From NCBI GenBank assembly GCA_905221605.1, contig CAJNDS010000325.1, positions 43,501-107,500 on the forward strand: DNA of 64,000 nucleotides, in the 5' to 3' direction. Under the pieces are notes generated by a model. That model did no database searches and had not been told where the DNA came from. It saw nothing but the letters and a program-made list of their open reading frames with translations. A program made the translations under genes and the position numbers. Shown here in pieces: positions 22,550 through 32,989 of this stretch (within the stretch, counting starts at the first letter, position 1; each line of letters begins with the position of its first letter). This stretch comes from Symbiodinium natans. Taxonomy: Eukaryota; Sar; Dinophyceae; Suessiales; Symbiodiniaceae.

Positions 22550-23139
22550 GATTTGGGTTTAGGGTTTAGGGTTTAGGGTTCAGGGTTCAGGGTTTAGGGT
22601 TTGGGGGTCAGGGTTCAAGGTTTGGGGTTCAGGCCGGCCGCAGTTTTCATCTGAAATTCAACTAGTGGTTTCATCTTTCTCAATCATACAAAGCCCGTGT
22701 GTACACACAGTTCTCATTAGACACGCGCATTTGCAATCATCAGTAGCCCAAAAAGATTAGAGAATGCATGAACTCTACATGATCAAACGAACACTAGCAC
22801 TAAACTACAACATCTTCGCGAAGACTTTGTACTTGTCGTTTTTGCTTTCACTTTTTCTGCTACATGCTTTTAGCAGGTTCTTTTTCTTCCTTAATTCTAC
22901 AAGCGGACAACAACATTATGGGCGCTCCTGACAGACTTCGTTGAGGGACTTTCGAGTTCGGGGGTTTCAGTTTAGGGTTTAGGGTTTAGGGTTCAGAGTT
23001 TAGCTTGTAGGGTTTGGGGGACTTGAGGGTTTAGGGTTTAGGTGTATACTTCTGAGTGATGGTTTTAGGGTTTTGAGTTGTTCGAGGGCTTGAGATCTGA
23101 ACCCTAAACCATCAACCCTAAACCCTCTACACAACCGAC
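22550..23139. promoter_or_regulatory. Intergenic spacer between two minus-strand genes
   Basis: It lies between the ATG at 22549 and the stop of the next gene at 23142-23140. Positions 22640-22960 are AT-richer, non-repetitive and free of telomeric tracts, unlike most of the window. It should hold the 3' UTR and polyadenylation site of the upstream gene and the spliced-leader acceptor of the membrane protein gene. No TATA-like or other promoter motif is convincing. Confidence 0.4.
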
Positions 23140-26100
23140 TCAAACCTTAAGGCCCTGAAGGGAAAACCAAGGGAGGTCCTCCACCTGGTGGGCAACTGCT
23201 GCGACCTGTTCCTGGCGCGGCGCGTATGGAGAACAAATGCTCCACACCACGGACTAACACAACCCTGAGCCCTAAACCCTAAACCCTGAACCCTGAACCC
23301 TGAACGCTGAACCCTACACCCTACACCCTACACCCTACACCCTACCCTACACCCTACACCCCAAACCCTAAACCCTAAACCCTAAACCCTACACCCTAAA
23401 CCCTAAACCTTAAACCCTAAACCCACCCTTCTGGGCTTAGAGCCGGCAAGCCTGGAGGCCTTCTGAAAACCCTTTAGAAAGCTACCCGAAGCCTGGGAAA
23501 AGACAAAAACACCCGCAGGGCCTTAGAGCAACCCTAAACCCTAAACTCGAAAACCCAAAACCCTGGACCCCAAATCCCTAGACCCCTAAACCCTGAACCC
23601 TGAACCCTGAACCCTAAACCCCAAACCCCAAACCCCAAACCCTAAACCCTAAACCCTAAACCTAAACCCTGAACCCTGAAACCTGAACCCTAAACCCTAA
23701 ACCCTAAACCCTAAACCCTAAACCCTAAACCCTAAACCCTAAACCCTAAACCCTAGCCCTAAACCCTAAACTCCCAAACCCCCTCCCCCCCCCCCCTTCA
23801 AGTGGATCCACCCAGGAGGCCTCCACCTCAGTGGCCGCTTTGGCCAAGGCTTCGCTGGCCTCCTGCGCTGCCTCTGACTGGCTTTTTGGGGGTTTTAGGG
23901 TTTAGGGTTTAGGGCTAGGGTTTAGGGTTTAGGGTTTCGGGCTAGGGTTTAGGGTTTAGGGTTTAGGGCTAGGGTTTAGGGTATAGGGTTCAGGGCTAGG
24001 GTTTAGGGTTCAAGGTTTAGGGCTAGGGTTTAGAGTATAGGGTTTAGGGTTTATGGTGGGGTTTAGTTTAGGGTTTTTTGGGCCTGGGTGCTTGGGTTTA
24101 AGGTTTAGGAGTTGGTTTTAGGGTGTTGGGTGTTGGGGGTTTATGGCTTTTGGGGGTTTGGGTTTAGGGTTTTTGGGGGGCTTTGGGGTTTAGGGGGTTT
24201 GGGGTTTAGGAGGCTTAGGCTTTAGGGTTTAGGGGGTTTAGGGCTTTGGGGCTTTTGGGGGGTTTAGGGCTGGGGGGTTTTAGGGTTTGGGATTCCGGGC
24301 TTTTGGGTGGTTGAGGGTTGTTGGGGGGTTCAGAGTTTTTGGGGTTAGGGTTTAGGGGGTTTAGGGTTTATGTAGCATTGTTGGCTTTAGTGGGTGTTTG
24401 TGGGGCTTAGGGTTTGGCAGCGGTCTAGGGTTTAGGGGTTTTAGGGTTTAAGGTTTTTGTGGGGTTGAGGCTTTTGGGGTTTTGGGGTTTAGGGTCTTAG
24501 GGATATAGGCTTTTTGGTTTTAGGGGTTTTGGGGTTTGGGGATTTCGGGCGTTCGGGCTTTGGCTTGACCTTTCCGCAACAAAGGTGTGTGCCATGACCT
24601 CGCTAATTAGACCCGCTCGCTAGGCAAGCTCTCTTCTGTGGCCTGTCGCGGTGGACGTCGGTGTCGAGATGGTTCTGACATGTAATCCCTTCCCCCTAAT
24701 ATTAAACCCCCCCTACCCCTCAATATTAAAACCCCCATTATAGTTATATTATGGTATATTGGGGGTTTTATTATTAGGGGGTAGGGGGGTGTTTAATATT
24801 AGGGGGAGGAGATTACATTTGAGGGTCTTCACCGCGGTACACCAATATCTGAGAGGTGAGCGACTGATGTTCGTCCGAGTGAGCAACTGGTCTGGGCTAC
24901 GGCAAGGCCTGTTTCAGATGGCGTCGGGACATGGCCTGGTGCGGAACAAGCTACCCGCACCCAGCTAAGCAATCGCATATCGTTGGAGAGATGACACGCA
25001 GTCTGCTATAATTTGTGGTTTAGGGCGAATTTGGGTTTAGGGTGTGTGGTGTATAGGGCCCGAGTTAGATTTACGGGGCTTTGGGGCCTTAGGGCGTTCA
25101 GGGAAAATAGGGGTAAAAAAAAGCGACTCGGGCTTTAGGGCTGGTGGTGGCCAGGTTGCAAGCATGCGTTAAGTTATCATAAGTTGGCTACCTAGGACCT
25201 AGAAACTAGAACCCTAAACCCTAAACCCTAAGCCCTAAACCCGGAACCCCACATGAACAAGCGAAATAGACAGCATCAACCTGCAAGACAAGACGAGGCT
25301 GTGGCTGTGGCTGTTAACTAGGTTGGCCCCGAAAGCGTCTGAATGAATTTCGCTCCTGAACAAGATAAAGTAGGGCTCGGAAAAATCACTATTAGTATTC
25401 CCTTATAGTACTATAATAACCCCCAAAACCCCATATTCAGGAATGTCATCTTTCCTGGAGCTAGCATACATCGCCAACAAAAACCCAAGCCCCAACCCGA
25501 AACCCTTGACCTCGCACACTGCCTTAAGGTTTTGGGTTTAGGGTAACCTAGTTAAGAATCTGCCACTTCAGCCCTGAATGCGTGCAATCGCAACGAATGT
25601 GCACCCCAAACAAACCCCAGACCCCAAACCCTAAACCCCAAACCCCAGACCCCAGACCCCCGACCCCGGACCCTCGACCCTTAACTCTCAACCCTTCACC
25701 CTAAACCCTAAAACCCAACCACGGTGCCTCTTCAACCTTCTTCTCCTGGGCTGGCATACGCTCCCAACGGGAAAGGGGATCCGACAACAGACAACAGGGT
25801 TTAGGGTTTAGGGCTGAGGGCCCAGAACCCCTTTTTGGAGATTCCTGTAAAAAGGGGTATCGGATTTTTTTTTTTTTTTTTTTTGGGGGGGGGGGGTAGA
25901 CCTATTTTGAGAAATACCCATATTACATATGCATATATATATATATAGATTTTACATATAAATATGTGTGTATAAGACATGTATATATATATATATATGT
26001 ATGAATATGTGTATATATGTATAAAAATGTATGTATGTATGTATGTATGTATGTATGTATGTATGTATCTATATAGCTAGGATCGTGGAGCGTCTACTGC

Positions 26101-26636
26101 GCAGATGCCTCAGGATCAGGCATTAAAGTTCCGAAGTCACAGTAGGCAAATGGAGCGATTGGGGCTCAGGGTTTAGATTTTGGTTTCGGACGTACGGTTT
26201 GCGGTTTATTCACACGCCTGGTTGATGCTTGTCATCCACGTGCTCTAAAAGCCCTAGACCCAATACCCTAAAACCCCAAACACCAAAACGCTAAAACCCA
26301 GAAAGCCCTACAAACCCCAAAACTTTCAAGCCCTAGCCACCGTCCACCAACTTACCCTTCTAGTTTGGGGATTGAATACTTAGAATAGAGTTCTGGTGGG
26401 TTACTATAGTAAAATATTACAAAGGGACCAGGGAACACTTAGTAATTATTCCGACCCCTATATTAGGGGATAAGATTAGGGGGACCCTTGGGGAAATAGA
26501 CCCTCTCAATAAGGTCCCGAAGGCGGTTTTTTGGCTGCCTTCGACGGGTCTGTCTGTCGTGATCGAGGCAAGGCCAAGTTTGCGTTTGCGAGCTTGACGC
26601 CCATGCTCTTCATTCGACTGGAACCAGGAGTAACCC
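23140..26636 (-). CDS. Acidic, helical C-terminal part of an unidentified protein, five exons
   Basis: Exons 26636-26539, 26108-26163 (read 26163 to 26108), 25745-25728, 23862-23821 and 23211-23140 join in phase. The peptide runs GYSWFQSNEEHGRQARKRK... RPVE, APIAPFAYCDFGTLMPDPE, EKKVEE, EASEALAKAATEVE, EQVAAVAHQVEDLPWFS... GLKV and a TGA stop. The second half looks helical and Glu/Ala-rich, as in a coiled coil; no domain is recognised. All four donors are GC; acceptors include TTTAG|G, where the telomere repeat itself supplies the splice site. The 18-nt exon is a true microexon if correct. The 5' end is open: the 261-codon ORF ending at 26997 may be an earlier exon. Confidence 0.6.
24680..24818. 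mobile_element. Fold-back element, 139 bp
   Basis: ATGTAATCCCTTCCCCCTAA ... TATTAAAACCCCCA is followed by its near-complement TGGTATATTGGGGGTTTTAT ... GAGGAGATTACAT. The arms are about 60 bp, so almost the whole element is one hairpin. It lies in the intron 23863-25727. Confidence 0.75.
25864..26070. repeat. Poly-T/poly-G, (TA)n and (ATGT)n run
   Basis: A T run followed by a G run (25864-25897), (TA)n stretches (25935-26000) and a clean (ATGT)n (26028-26067). Confidence 0.95.
26424..26470. mobile_element. Short dispersed repeat family J
   Basis: AAGGGACCAGGGAACACTTA then GTAATTATTCCGACCCCTAT recurs with changes at 32187-32245 (AAGGGACCAGGAGGGAATAC, TTCCGACCTC); ATTATTCCGACCCCC also occurs near 3267. 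Confidence 0.5.
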
Positions 26637-26996
26637 CTAAACCCTAAACCTAAACCCTAAACCCTAAACCCTAAACCCTAAACCCTAAACCCTAGAACCT
26701 TATTGGTATAAAAGGGGCCACAAGGCCGACTCGGGGTCCTAGTCGAAGCGTGAAACGCGGGGATACCCTCTGGAGTTAGGGTTTAGGGTTTAGGGTTTAG
26801 GGTATAGGGTTTAGGGTTTATAGGGTTTAGGGTTCATGGCTTTCCCCGGCACTGTCCCTGTTGCCATTGTGGCCACGAAGCACAGCTTCGGAAATGCGAG
26901 GAGTAAGAACCCTAGCCTAAACTTTGGGCACTCCCCTCACCCTCTAGCTGTATGTATCTGTAGAAGAATTCTTATCGAACCACGAAAGCGATCCAA

Positions 26997-27782
26997 CTAG
27001 TGAGTGCGGGCAGCACGCAACCGCGCCATGGCAGCACCCAACCTCTCCACGCTTTGGCTCCTCTCCTCCTCGACTACCTGCCTCAGCGTGCGCATGGGGG
27101 CATCCGGATCCAGCAAACGCACAACGGCGTCACCATTGTCCTTCGGACCTGCTTTCCAGTGTAAGGGACCCGGATGTTGAAACCACGATATGGGAAGTCC
27201 CACGGGCTTTCGCATGCCCCCGCCGAAACGGCGTGGTAGGGAGCTCGCAGCGCTTGCGATGTTATGCGCGAAGTAGAAAGGCATGCCGAGTTGGGCACCG
27301 AAGGGTCGTAAGACCACGGCTTCTCGTTGAGGGTCTTGGTCTTTCAGCTCTACCGACCATGTGCCGTGGATCTCGCAGTCGACCTCATTGCCATCCACCC
27401 TACCCAGCATCTCGAGGCTGAAGGAGTAAGCCTCCGACAGCGCCAGGCGAGCGCGGAGGACGACGTCGTCCGTGAACTTGAAACAGATTTTGAAGGTCAT
27501 GGCATAGATCTCCTTCTTATTGGTACTCGCGATAACGGTGAGCACTTCACCGGGGTGCAGGTCCAGGGCTGTAACTAGCTGGTCGGGCTGCAGTTGTTCT
27601 GTGCCTCTGAGATAACGAAGTGGGGTCGGATGAAACACCACCATCGGCTCCAACTCGAGCTGGCTGAGGATCGCTGGGCCAAGAGAGCGCAGTGTGTCCG
27701 AGGCAGCGAAAGGAACCTCCGTTTGCCTGCCGCTCAGCAAGGCCACTTTAAGAATTCCGCCAGTGGCACCACTGGATGACAT
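26997..27782 (-). CDS. 261-codon ORF with ubiquitin-like N-terminus
   Basis: This is the longest non-repetitive ORF, ATG at 27782 to TAG at 26999-26997, with GCCGCC before the ATG. Residues about 10-85 have a ubiquitin-like pattern: LKVALLSGRQTEV, spaced hydrophobics, RYLRGTEQLQPDQLV, then LHPGEVLTVIAST. Such a degenerate beta-grasp module starts many dinoflagellate proteins. Residues 90-190 form a second, unrecognised region (MTFKICFKFTDDVVL, GTWSVEL), and the end is a charged helix (VVEEERSQSVERLGAAMARL). It could be a complete intronless gene, or the first coding exon of the gene at 26636-23140, since CAG|GT and other donors occur near its 3' end. No catalytic motif is seen. Confidence 0.8.
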   Translation of the reverse strand: MSSSGATGGILKVALLSGRQTEVPFAASDTLRSLGPAILSQLELEPMVVFHPTPLRYLRGTEQLQPDQLVTALDLHPGEVLTVIASTNKKEIYAMTFKICFKFTDDVVLRARLALSEAYSFSLEMLGRVDGNEVDCEIHGTWSVELKDQDPQREAVVLRPFGAQLGMPFYFAHNIASAASSLPRRFGGGMRKPVGLPISWFQHPGPLHWKAGPKDNGDAVVRLLDPDAPMRTLRQVVEEERSQSVERLGAAMARLRAARTH

Positions 27783-27816
27783 GGCGGCGAAGCACTCTTA
27801 CTGTAGGTGCTATCTT

Positions 27817-27837
27817 ACTAGAAGAAGGATGGATTCC
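27817..27837 (-). promoter_or_regulatory. Candidate spliced-leader acceptor upstream of the ubiquitin-like ORF
   Basis: On the minus strand a pyrimidine run (CCATCCTTCTTCTAG) ends in AG about 35 nt before the ATG at 27782; a second AG (CTACAG) is closer. Dinoflagellate mRNAs are trans-spliced to a short leader at such sites. Inference only. Confidence 0.35.
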
Positions 27838-28228
27838 GCAAGGACCTGAGCCCTAAACCCTAAACCCTGAACCCTAAGGTCACACAACCTGCTGACATCA
27901 TTGCACTTCGCTGCCTCTGCACGTGCCACTGAGCCTCGGGCCAAGCGCTTTGTGCAGCAAACATGTGCGTGAGTGCGTGCTTGCTCATACAAGTAATCAT
28001 TTCTTGCGATGACAACGCCCCAACTGCACAGCTCAGTGGTCTAGGCTAGGGCTTAGGGCTATCGGGCTTAGGGTTTACAGTCCCTAAGCACCTGAAACAC
28101 CAAGATTCAGGGGTTTAGGGCTGCCGGGGCTTTCGCGGTTTAGGATTTTCGGGCCAAACCCTATACCCCTAAACCATAGGCCGCCCGCGCCAGGCGGCGG
28201 CCGGTACAACTGAACGCTACCGCTTCGA

Positions 28229-28254
28229 GATCTGCTTGCTTTGCCAAGCAGATC
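28229..28254. other. Perfect 10-bp hairpin
   Basis: GATCTGCTTG, a six-base spacer, then CAAGCAGATC. It sits beside the start of the minisatellite. Confidence 0.7.
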
Positions 28255-28372
28255 GAGCTTGCCACACCTGATGCATCCCTGCTAGCCATAGGGCACAATG
28301 TAATAATGGATTAACCCTTAACCCCCGACGCGCGACCCCGGCGGGGGAGGTCGGGCCGAAGAAGCTGTTGCG

Positions 28373-28725
28373 CCCCCGCCAGGTTGCCCCCGCCAGGGTT
28401 GCCCCCGCCAGGGTTGCCCCTGCCAGGGTTGGCCCCTGGCAGGGTTGCCTTCGCAGGGTTGCCCCCGCCAGGGTTGCCCCCACCAGGGTTGGGGTTGCCC
28501 CCGCCAGGGTTGCCCCCACCAGGGTTGCCCCAGGGTTGCCCCCACCAGGGTTGCCCCCACCAGGTTTGCCCCCACCAAAGTTGCCCCAGGGTTGACCCCA
28601 CCAGGGTTTGCCCCACCAAAGTTGCCCCTGCGCCAGGCTTGCCCCGCCACAGGGTTGCCCCCGCCAGGGTTGCCCCTGCCAGGGTTGCCCCCGCCAGGGT
28701 TGCCCCCGCCAGGGTTGCCCCCGCC
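28373..28725. repeat. 15-bp minisatellite, block 1
   Basis: Tandem copies of CCCCCGCCAGGGTTG with point variants and small indels. Because 15 is a multiple of 3, all six frames stay open and give spurious peptides (GATLA, NPGGG, QPWRG). Confidence 0.95.
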
Positions 28726-28998
28726 AGCCTACTAGGCCCCCTCACATTCCCCCCAATTGCCCTTGCCGCTTAGTCATTTTTGTCTATGAAGGGCGACTCC
28801 AGACATATATACATGTGACAGGGTTGCCGCCAGCCTACTTGGGTTGGTCGCCGGAATTGGCCTCGCCTATTCAGGCTTCTCGCCCTGCCAAAGTTCTCCA
28901 TTAGTGGCCCCCGCCAGCTCCTTTGAGACTCCAGACATGTATGTATATATATGTATATATATATATATATATATACACATACGTTTATACCTCACATT
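28726..28998. repeat. Minisatellite spacer, copy 1
   Basis: A non-minisatellite segment that recurs at 29334-29592 and 30642-30906. It starts with CAGCC.ACTAGGCCCCCTCA, includes TTTTTGTCTATGAAGGGCGA, and ends with an AT-rich palindromic run just before CTCACATTG. This copy has the longest (TA)n run (28940-28977). Confidence 0.9.
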
Positions 28999-28999
28999 G

Positions 29000-29333
29000 C
29001 CCCCGCCAGGGTTGCCCCCGCCAGGGTTGCCCCTGCCAGGGTTGCCCCCGCCAGGGTTGCCCCCGTCAGGGTTGCCCCCACCAGGGTTGCCCCACCAGGG
29101 TTGCCCCCGCCAGGGCCGCCACCGCCAGCCCGCCAGGGTTGCCCGCCAGGGTTGCCCCCTGCAGGGAGCCAATGTTGCCCCCGCCGGGTTGCCCCCACCA
29201 GGGTTGCTCCTTGTCAGGGTTGCCCCCACCAGGGTTGCTCCCGCCAGGGTTGCCCCCGCCAGGGTTGCCCCGCCAGGGTTGCCCCTGCCAGGATTGCCCC
29301 CACCAGGATTGCCCCCGCCAGGCTTGCCCCCGC
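29000..29333. repeat. 15-bp minisatellite, block 2
   Basis: Same unit as block 1, degenerate in the middle (29120-29185), where the unit is shortened and a GGGAGCCAATGTTG variant appears; that variant recurs in block 3. Confidence 0.95.
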
Positions 29334-29592
29334 CAGCCGACTAGGCCCCCTCAGGTTGCCCCCCAGAATTGCCCTTGCCGCTTAGTCATTTTTGTCTATG
29401 AAGGGCGACTCCAGACATACATGTGACAGGGTTGCCGCCAGCCTACTTGGGTTGGTCGCCGGAATTGGCCTCGCCTATTCAGGCTTCTCGCCCTGCCAAA
29501 GTTCTCCATTAGTGGCCCCCGCCAGCTCCTTTGAGACATATGTGTATGTATGTGTATATATGTATATATACACATACGTTTATACCTCACAT
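29334..29592. repeat. Minisatellite spacer, copy 2
   Basis: Nearly identical to copies 1 and 3 through the 150-bp core. The AT-rich part (29537-29580) is a palindromic ATGTGTATGTATGTGTATAT type. Confidence 0.9.
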
Positions 29593-30641
29593 TGCCCCCG
29601 CCAGGGTTGCCCCCGTCAGGGTTGCCCCAGGGTTGCCCCCGCCAGGGTTGCCCCCGCCAGGGTTGCCCCCGCCAGAGTTGCCCCCGCCAGGGTTGCCCCC
29701 ACCAGGGTTGCCCCCGCCAGGGTTGCCTCGCCAGGGTTGCCCCCGCCAGGGTTGCCCTGGCCCCACCAGGGTTGCCCCCACCAGGGGTGTTTTTTTCAGA
29801 AACCAATGTTGCCCCCACCTGCCCTGCCCCCACCAGGTTGCCCCCACCAGGGTTGAGGGAGCCAATGTTGCCCCCGCTCAGTTGCCCCTGCCAGGGTTGC
29901 CCCCCCACCAGGGTTGCCGCGGTTGCCCCCACCGAAGTTGCCCCCCACCACAAAGGGTTGGTTTCGCCAGGGTTGCGGTTGCCCCCGCCAGGGTTGCCCC
30001 ACCAAATTTGCCCCCGCCGGGGTTGGGCCCCGGCAGGGTTGCTTTTTCAGGGAGCCAATGTTGCCCCCGCCGGGTTGCCTTCAGCAGGGTTGCTCTGTCG
30101 GGTTGCCCCCACCAGGGTTGCTCCTGCCAGGGTTGCCCCCAGGGTTGCCCCCGCCAGGGTTGCCCCGGCCACGGTTGCGCCCGCCAGGGTTGCCCCCGCC
30201 AGGGTTGCCCGGTTAGGGTTGTCCCCGCCACCCCGCCAGGTTGGCCCCGCCAGGAGGGTTCCCCCCACCTCGCCGGTTGCCCCCCCGCCAGGGTTGCCCT
30301 GGCAGGGTTGCCCCCACCGGGTTGCCAGGGTTGCCCGCCAGGGTTGCCCCATTGGGTTGCCGCAGTTGCCCCTACCAGGGTTGCCCCCGCCAGGGTTGCC
30401 CCACCAGGGTTGCCCCCGCCAGGGTTGCCCCCGCCACCGCCAGCCCGCCAGGGTTGCCCGCCAGGTTGCAGGGAGCCAATGTTGCCCCCGCCGGGTTGCC
30501 CCCACCAGGGTTGCTCCTTGTCAGGGTTGCCCCCACCAGGGTTGCTCCCGCCAGGGTTGCCCCCGCCAGGGTTGCCCCTGCCAGGGTTGCCCCTGCCAGG
30601 ATTGCCCCCACCAGGATTGCCCCCGCCAGGCTTGCCCCCGC
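29593..30641. repeat. 15-bp minisatellite, block 3 (longest)
   Basis: More than 1 kb of the same 15-bp unit. Its last part (about 30380-30641) repeats most of block 2 almost exactly, including the GGGAGCCAATGTTG interruption and the CCACCAGGATTG variants, so block plus spacer was duplicated as one larger unit. Confidence 0.95.
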
Positions 30642-30906
30642 CAGCCGACTAGGCCCCCTCAGGTTGCCCCCCAGAATTGCCCTTGCCGCTTCGTCATTTT
30701 TGTCTATGAAGGGCGACTCCAGACCTGTATACATGTGACAGGGGTTGCCGCCAGCCTACTTGGGTTGGTCGCCGGAATTGGCCTCGCCTATTCAGGCTTC
30801 TCGCCCTGCCAAAGTTCTCCATTAGTGGCCCCCGCCAGCTCCTTTGAGACATATGTGTATGTATGTGTATATATGTATATATACACATACGTTTATACCT
30901 CACATT
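30642..30906. repeat. Minisatellite spacer, copy 3
   Basis: Third copy of the spacer. It differs from copy 2 by scattered substitutions, such as GCTTCGTCAT for GCTTAGTCAT. Confidence 0.9.
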
Positions 30907-31520
30907 GCCCCCGCCAGGGTTGCCCCCCGCCAGGGTTGCCCCCGCCAGGGTTGCCCCCGCCAGGGTTGCCCCCGTCGGGGTTGCCCCAGGACCCCGCCAG
31001 GGTTGCCCCCGCCAGGGTTGCCCCCGCCAGAGTTGCCCCCGCCAGGGTTTCGCAACGCCGGGTTGCCCAGTTCTACCCCTGCCAGGGTTGCCCCCACCAG
31101 GCCTGGTCCCCACCAGCGTTGCCCAGGGTTGCCACCGAGTTAGGGTTGCCCTTGGCAGGGTTCCGCCAGGGTTGACCCCGCCAGGGTGACATTGCCCTCG
31201 CCAGCTTGCCCTGTCAGGGTTCCACACCTCCTCACGTCGCCTACTCAGGAATTGCGCACCTTCTCTGCGACGGCCTCGGCCTCCTCGCGCGCTGGCAAGG
31301 CTTCGTCGTCCTTCTCTATGAAGTGTTGTTTTGTTGCTGAGCAGGGCTTCTTGTGCCATATGGGCCCCAGATGCGGGAAGGGCCCTTGCCCGTGCCGGGG
31401 TTGCCCCCGCCAGCGGGGTTGCCCCCACCAGGGCTGCCCTTGCGTTGCCCTTGCTATTGCCAGGGTTGCCCCCGCCACGCCCCGCCATGGTCGCCGCCCG
31501 CCAGGGTTGCCCCTCGCCGG
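30907..31520. repeat. 15-bp minisatellite, block 4, decaying
   Basis: Clear units to about 31060, then progressively degenerate ones mixed with unique GC-rich sequence. Around 31280-31325 a weak echo of the spacer (CTATGAAG) is visible. Long minus-strand frames here are by-products of the 3-bp periodicity. Confidence 0.8.
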
Positions 31521-32989
31521 CCCTTGCGCGACCCCGGTCGGTGGGGAGGCCGGGCCCAAGACGTGCGACCCCAGCATAGGAGGTCCTGTCAACAAAGACC
31601 AAGCTGGGCCAGAGAAGGCCTTGCGCCAGCGGGTGGCCGGGCCTTCCGCGCTTGGCCCTCGCCATTCTGCCATATGAATGAGCTTGGGTCCGGAATTGGG
31701 CTTGAGGGTGTCTTAAACGCAGTATGGGTGAAACAACAGATTGTCCCGCTCCCTGCGTCCCACCCCGGCCAGCGGGGAGACTCGAGGTGTAAGCCCCCTT
31801 GATAGGGGGCTGTGGAGGGTAGACCGCTCTAAACCCGAAAAAGGCGGTAGTTTGGGTGGTTGGGGTGGGATCCGCTGCACCGAGGTGGCCCGACCCGCCC
31901 CTGGCGCGGGTCGGGACCGCGGCACTTTGGAACACCCTAAACCCTAAACCCTAAACCCTAAACCCTGAACCGAGCCCCGAGTCGGCGGGCGCCGAGAATC
32001 CCTGCTTGCCGGCTGCATCGGCTGAACGGTTTGTTGACAGTGACACATTGGCTGGTTCGCCGTAGATCGTTGTCACACTGGCAGCACACACATAGGGGGC
32101 ATCCCGTGGCTTCCCTTTCTACCTCTAGGGGCCTTAATAGCCTTAATAGTTAGAGTAGGGTTTTAGGGGGTAATCATGGTATGAGAAGCAAGGGACCAGG
32201 AGGGAATACTTTTAGTAAATGTTCCGACCTCTACATTAGGTCCCCCCCCCTTGCTCAGTTTTGGGATTCAAGGGTTTAGGGCTTGGGGTTTAGGCTTCGG
32301 GACTTAGGGTTTAGGGCTCACAGTAGGGTTTAGGGAGTAGGGCTTAAAGAAACCCTAAAACCCTAGACCCTAAACCCTAAAGCCTAAACCTCAAGCCCTA
32401 ATCCCCAAACCCCAAGCCCCAATCACTCTGCCACCCGATCCCTCTCCGCCCCGGTAGTCACACCAGTTCAGCCAAGGACTCCCGATTCACTGCCGGTTTA
32501 GGGCTTAGGGTTTAGGATTTACGGTTTAGGATTTAGGGTTTGAGGTTCAGGGTTTAGGATTTAGGGTTTAGGGTTTAAGGTTTACAGCTTTAAGGGCTCA
32601 GGGTGAGAAAATTGAGTGGGGGGGGGGGCCCCCAAAATGACGGGTAAAGTCTGCGATAGTGTAGGTCCTACACCCTAAACCCTGAACCCTAAGGAAAAGC
32701 CCTAGGATGCCGCAAGCTGCCATCCAAAACGGCAAAACTCTCGCGGGATCTAGTACGCTGCCTGGGACCCCCCGGGGCCTCAACAGTCTTTTATGTCGAG
32801 CTTCAGGGTCTAGGGTTTAGGGTTTAGGCTTTAGGGTTTAGGGTTTAGGGTTTAGGGTTTAGGGTTTAGGGTTTAGGGAGGACTGGCTTCGAGTTTTTAC
32901 TTTAGGGTTACTTTAACATTAGAGGGCGAGTTCTAGGGCTTCGTTGCTAGGATTTCGATTTCTAGCTCTTAGGTTTAGGATTTAGGGTT
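31521..32989. other. GC-rich then mixed region with unassigned ORF islands
   Basis: 31521-31930 is GC-rich with no telomeric tract. 31935-31965 is a telomeric tract. At 31975-32117 the minus strand is open and Cys-rich (CPLCVCCQCDNDL), and at 32687-32770 it is open and hydrophobic (FWMAACGILGLFL) after a CCCAG|G acceptor. Neither could be linked in phase to a gene. The rest is telomere-variant DNA plus a dispersed element at 32187-32245. Confidence 0.4.

Larger units (their letters stand above)
27783..28372. other. Spacer between the ubiquitin-like ORF and the minisatellite
   Basis: It holds short degenerate telomeric tracts (27850-27876, 28040-28075, 28110-28160), a GC-rich stretch (28185-28205) and a hairpin at 28229-28254 with a perfect 10-bp stem (GATCTGCTTG and its complement). 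No gene is supported, though a short minus-strand ORF at 27810-27992 could be 5' leader. Confidence 0.5.

Noticed and set aside
28311-30652. Pentapeptide-repeat or proline-rich proteins in the minisatellite
   Set aside because: The 15-bp unit leaves all six frames open; overlapping long ORFs on both strands cannot all be real and none has other domains.
30694-31935. 413-codon minus-strand ORF
   Set aside because: Half of it is the minisatellite frame; the rest has GC-driven composition without a recognisable domain or splice-supported link.
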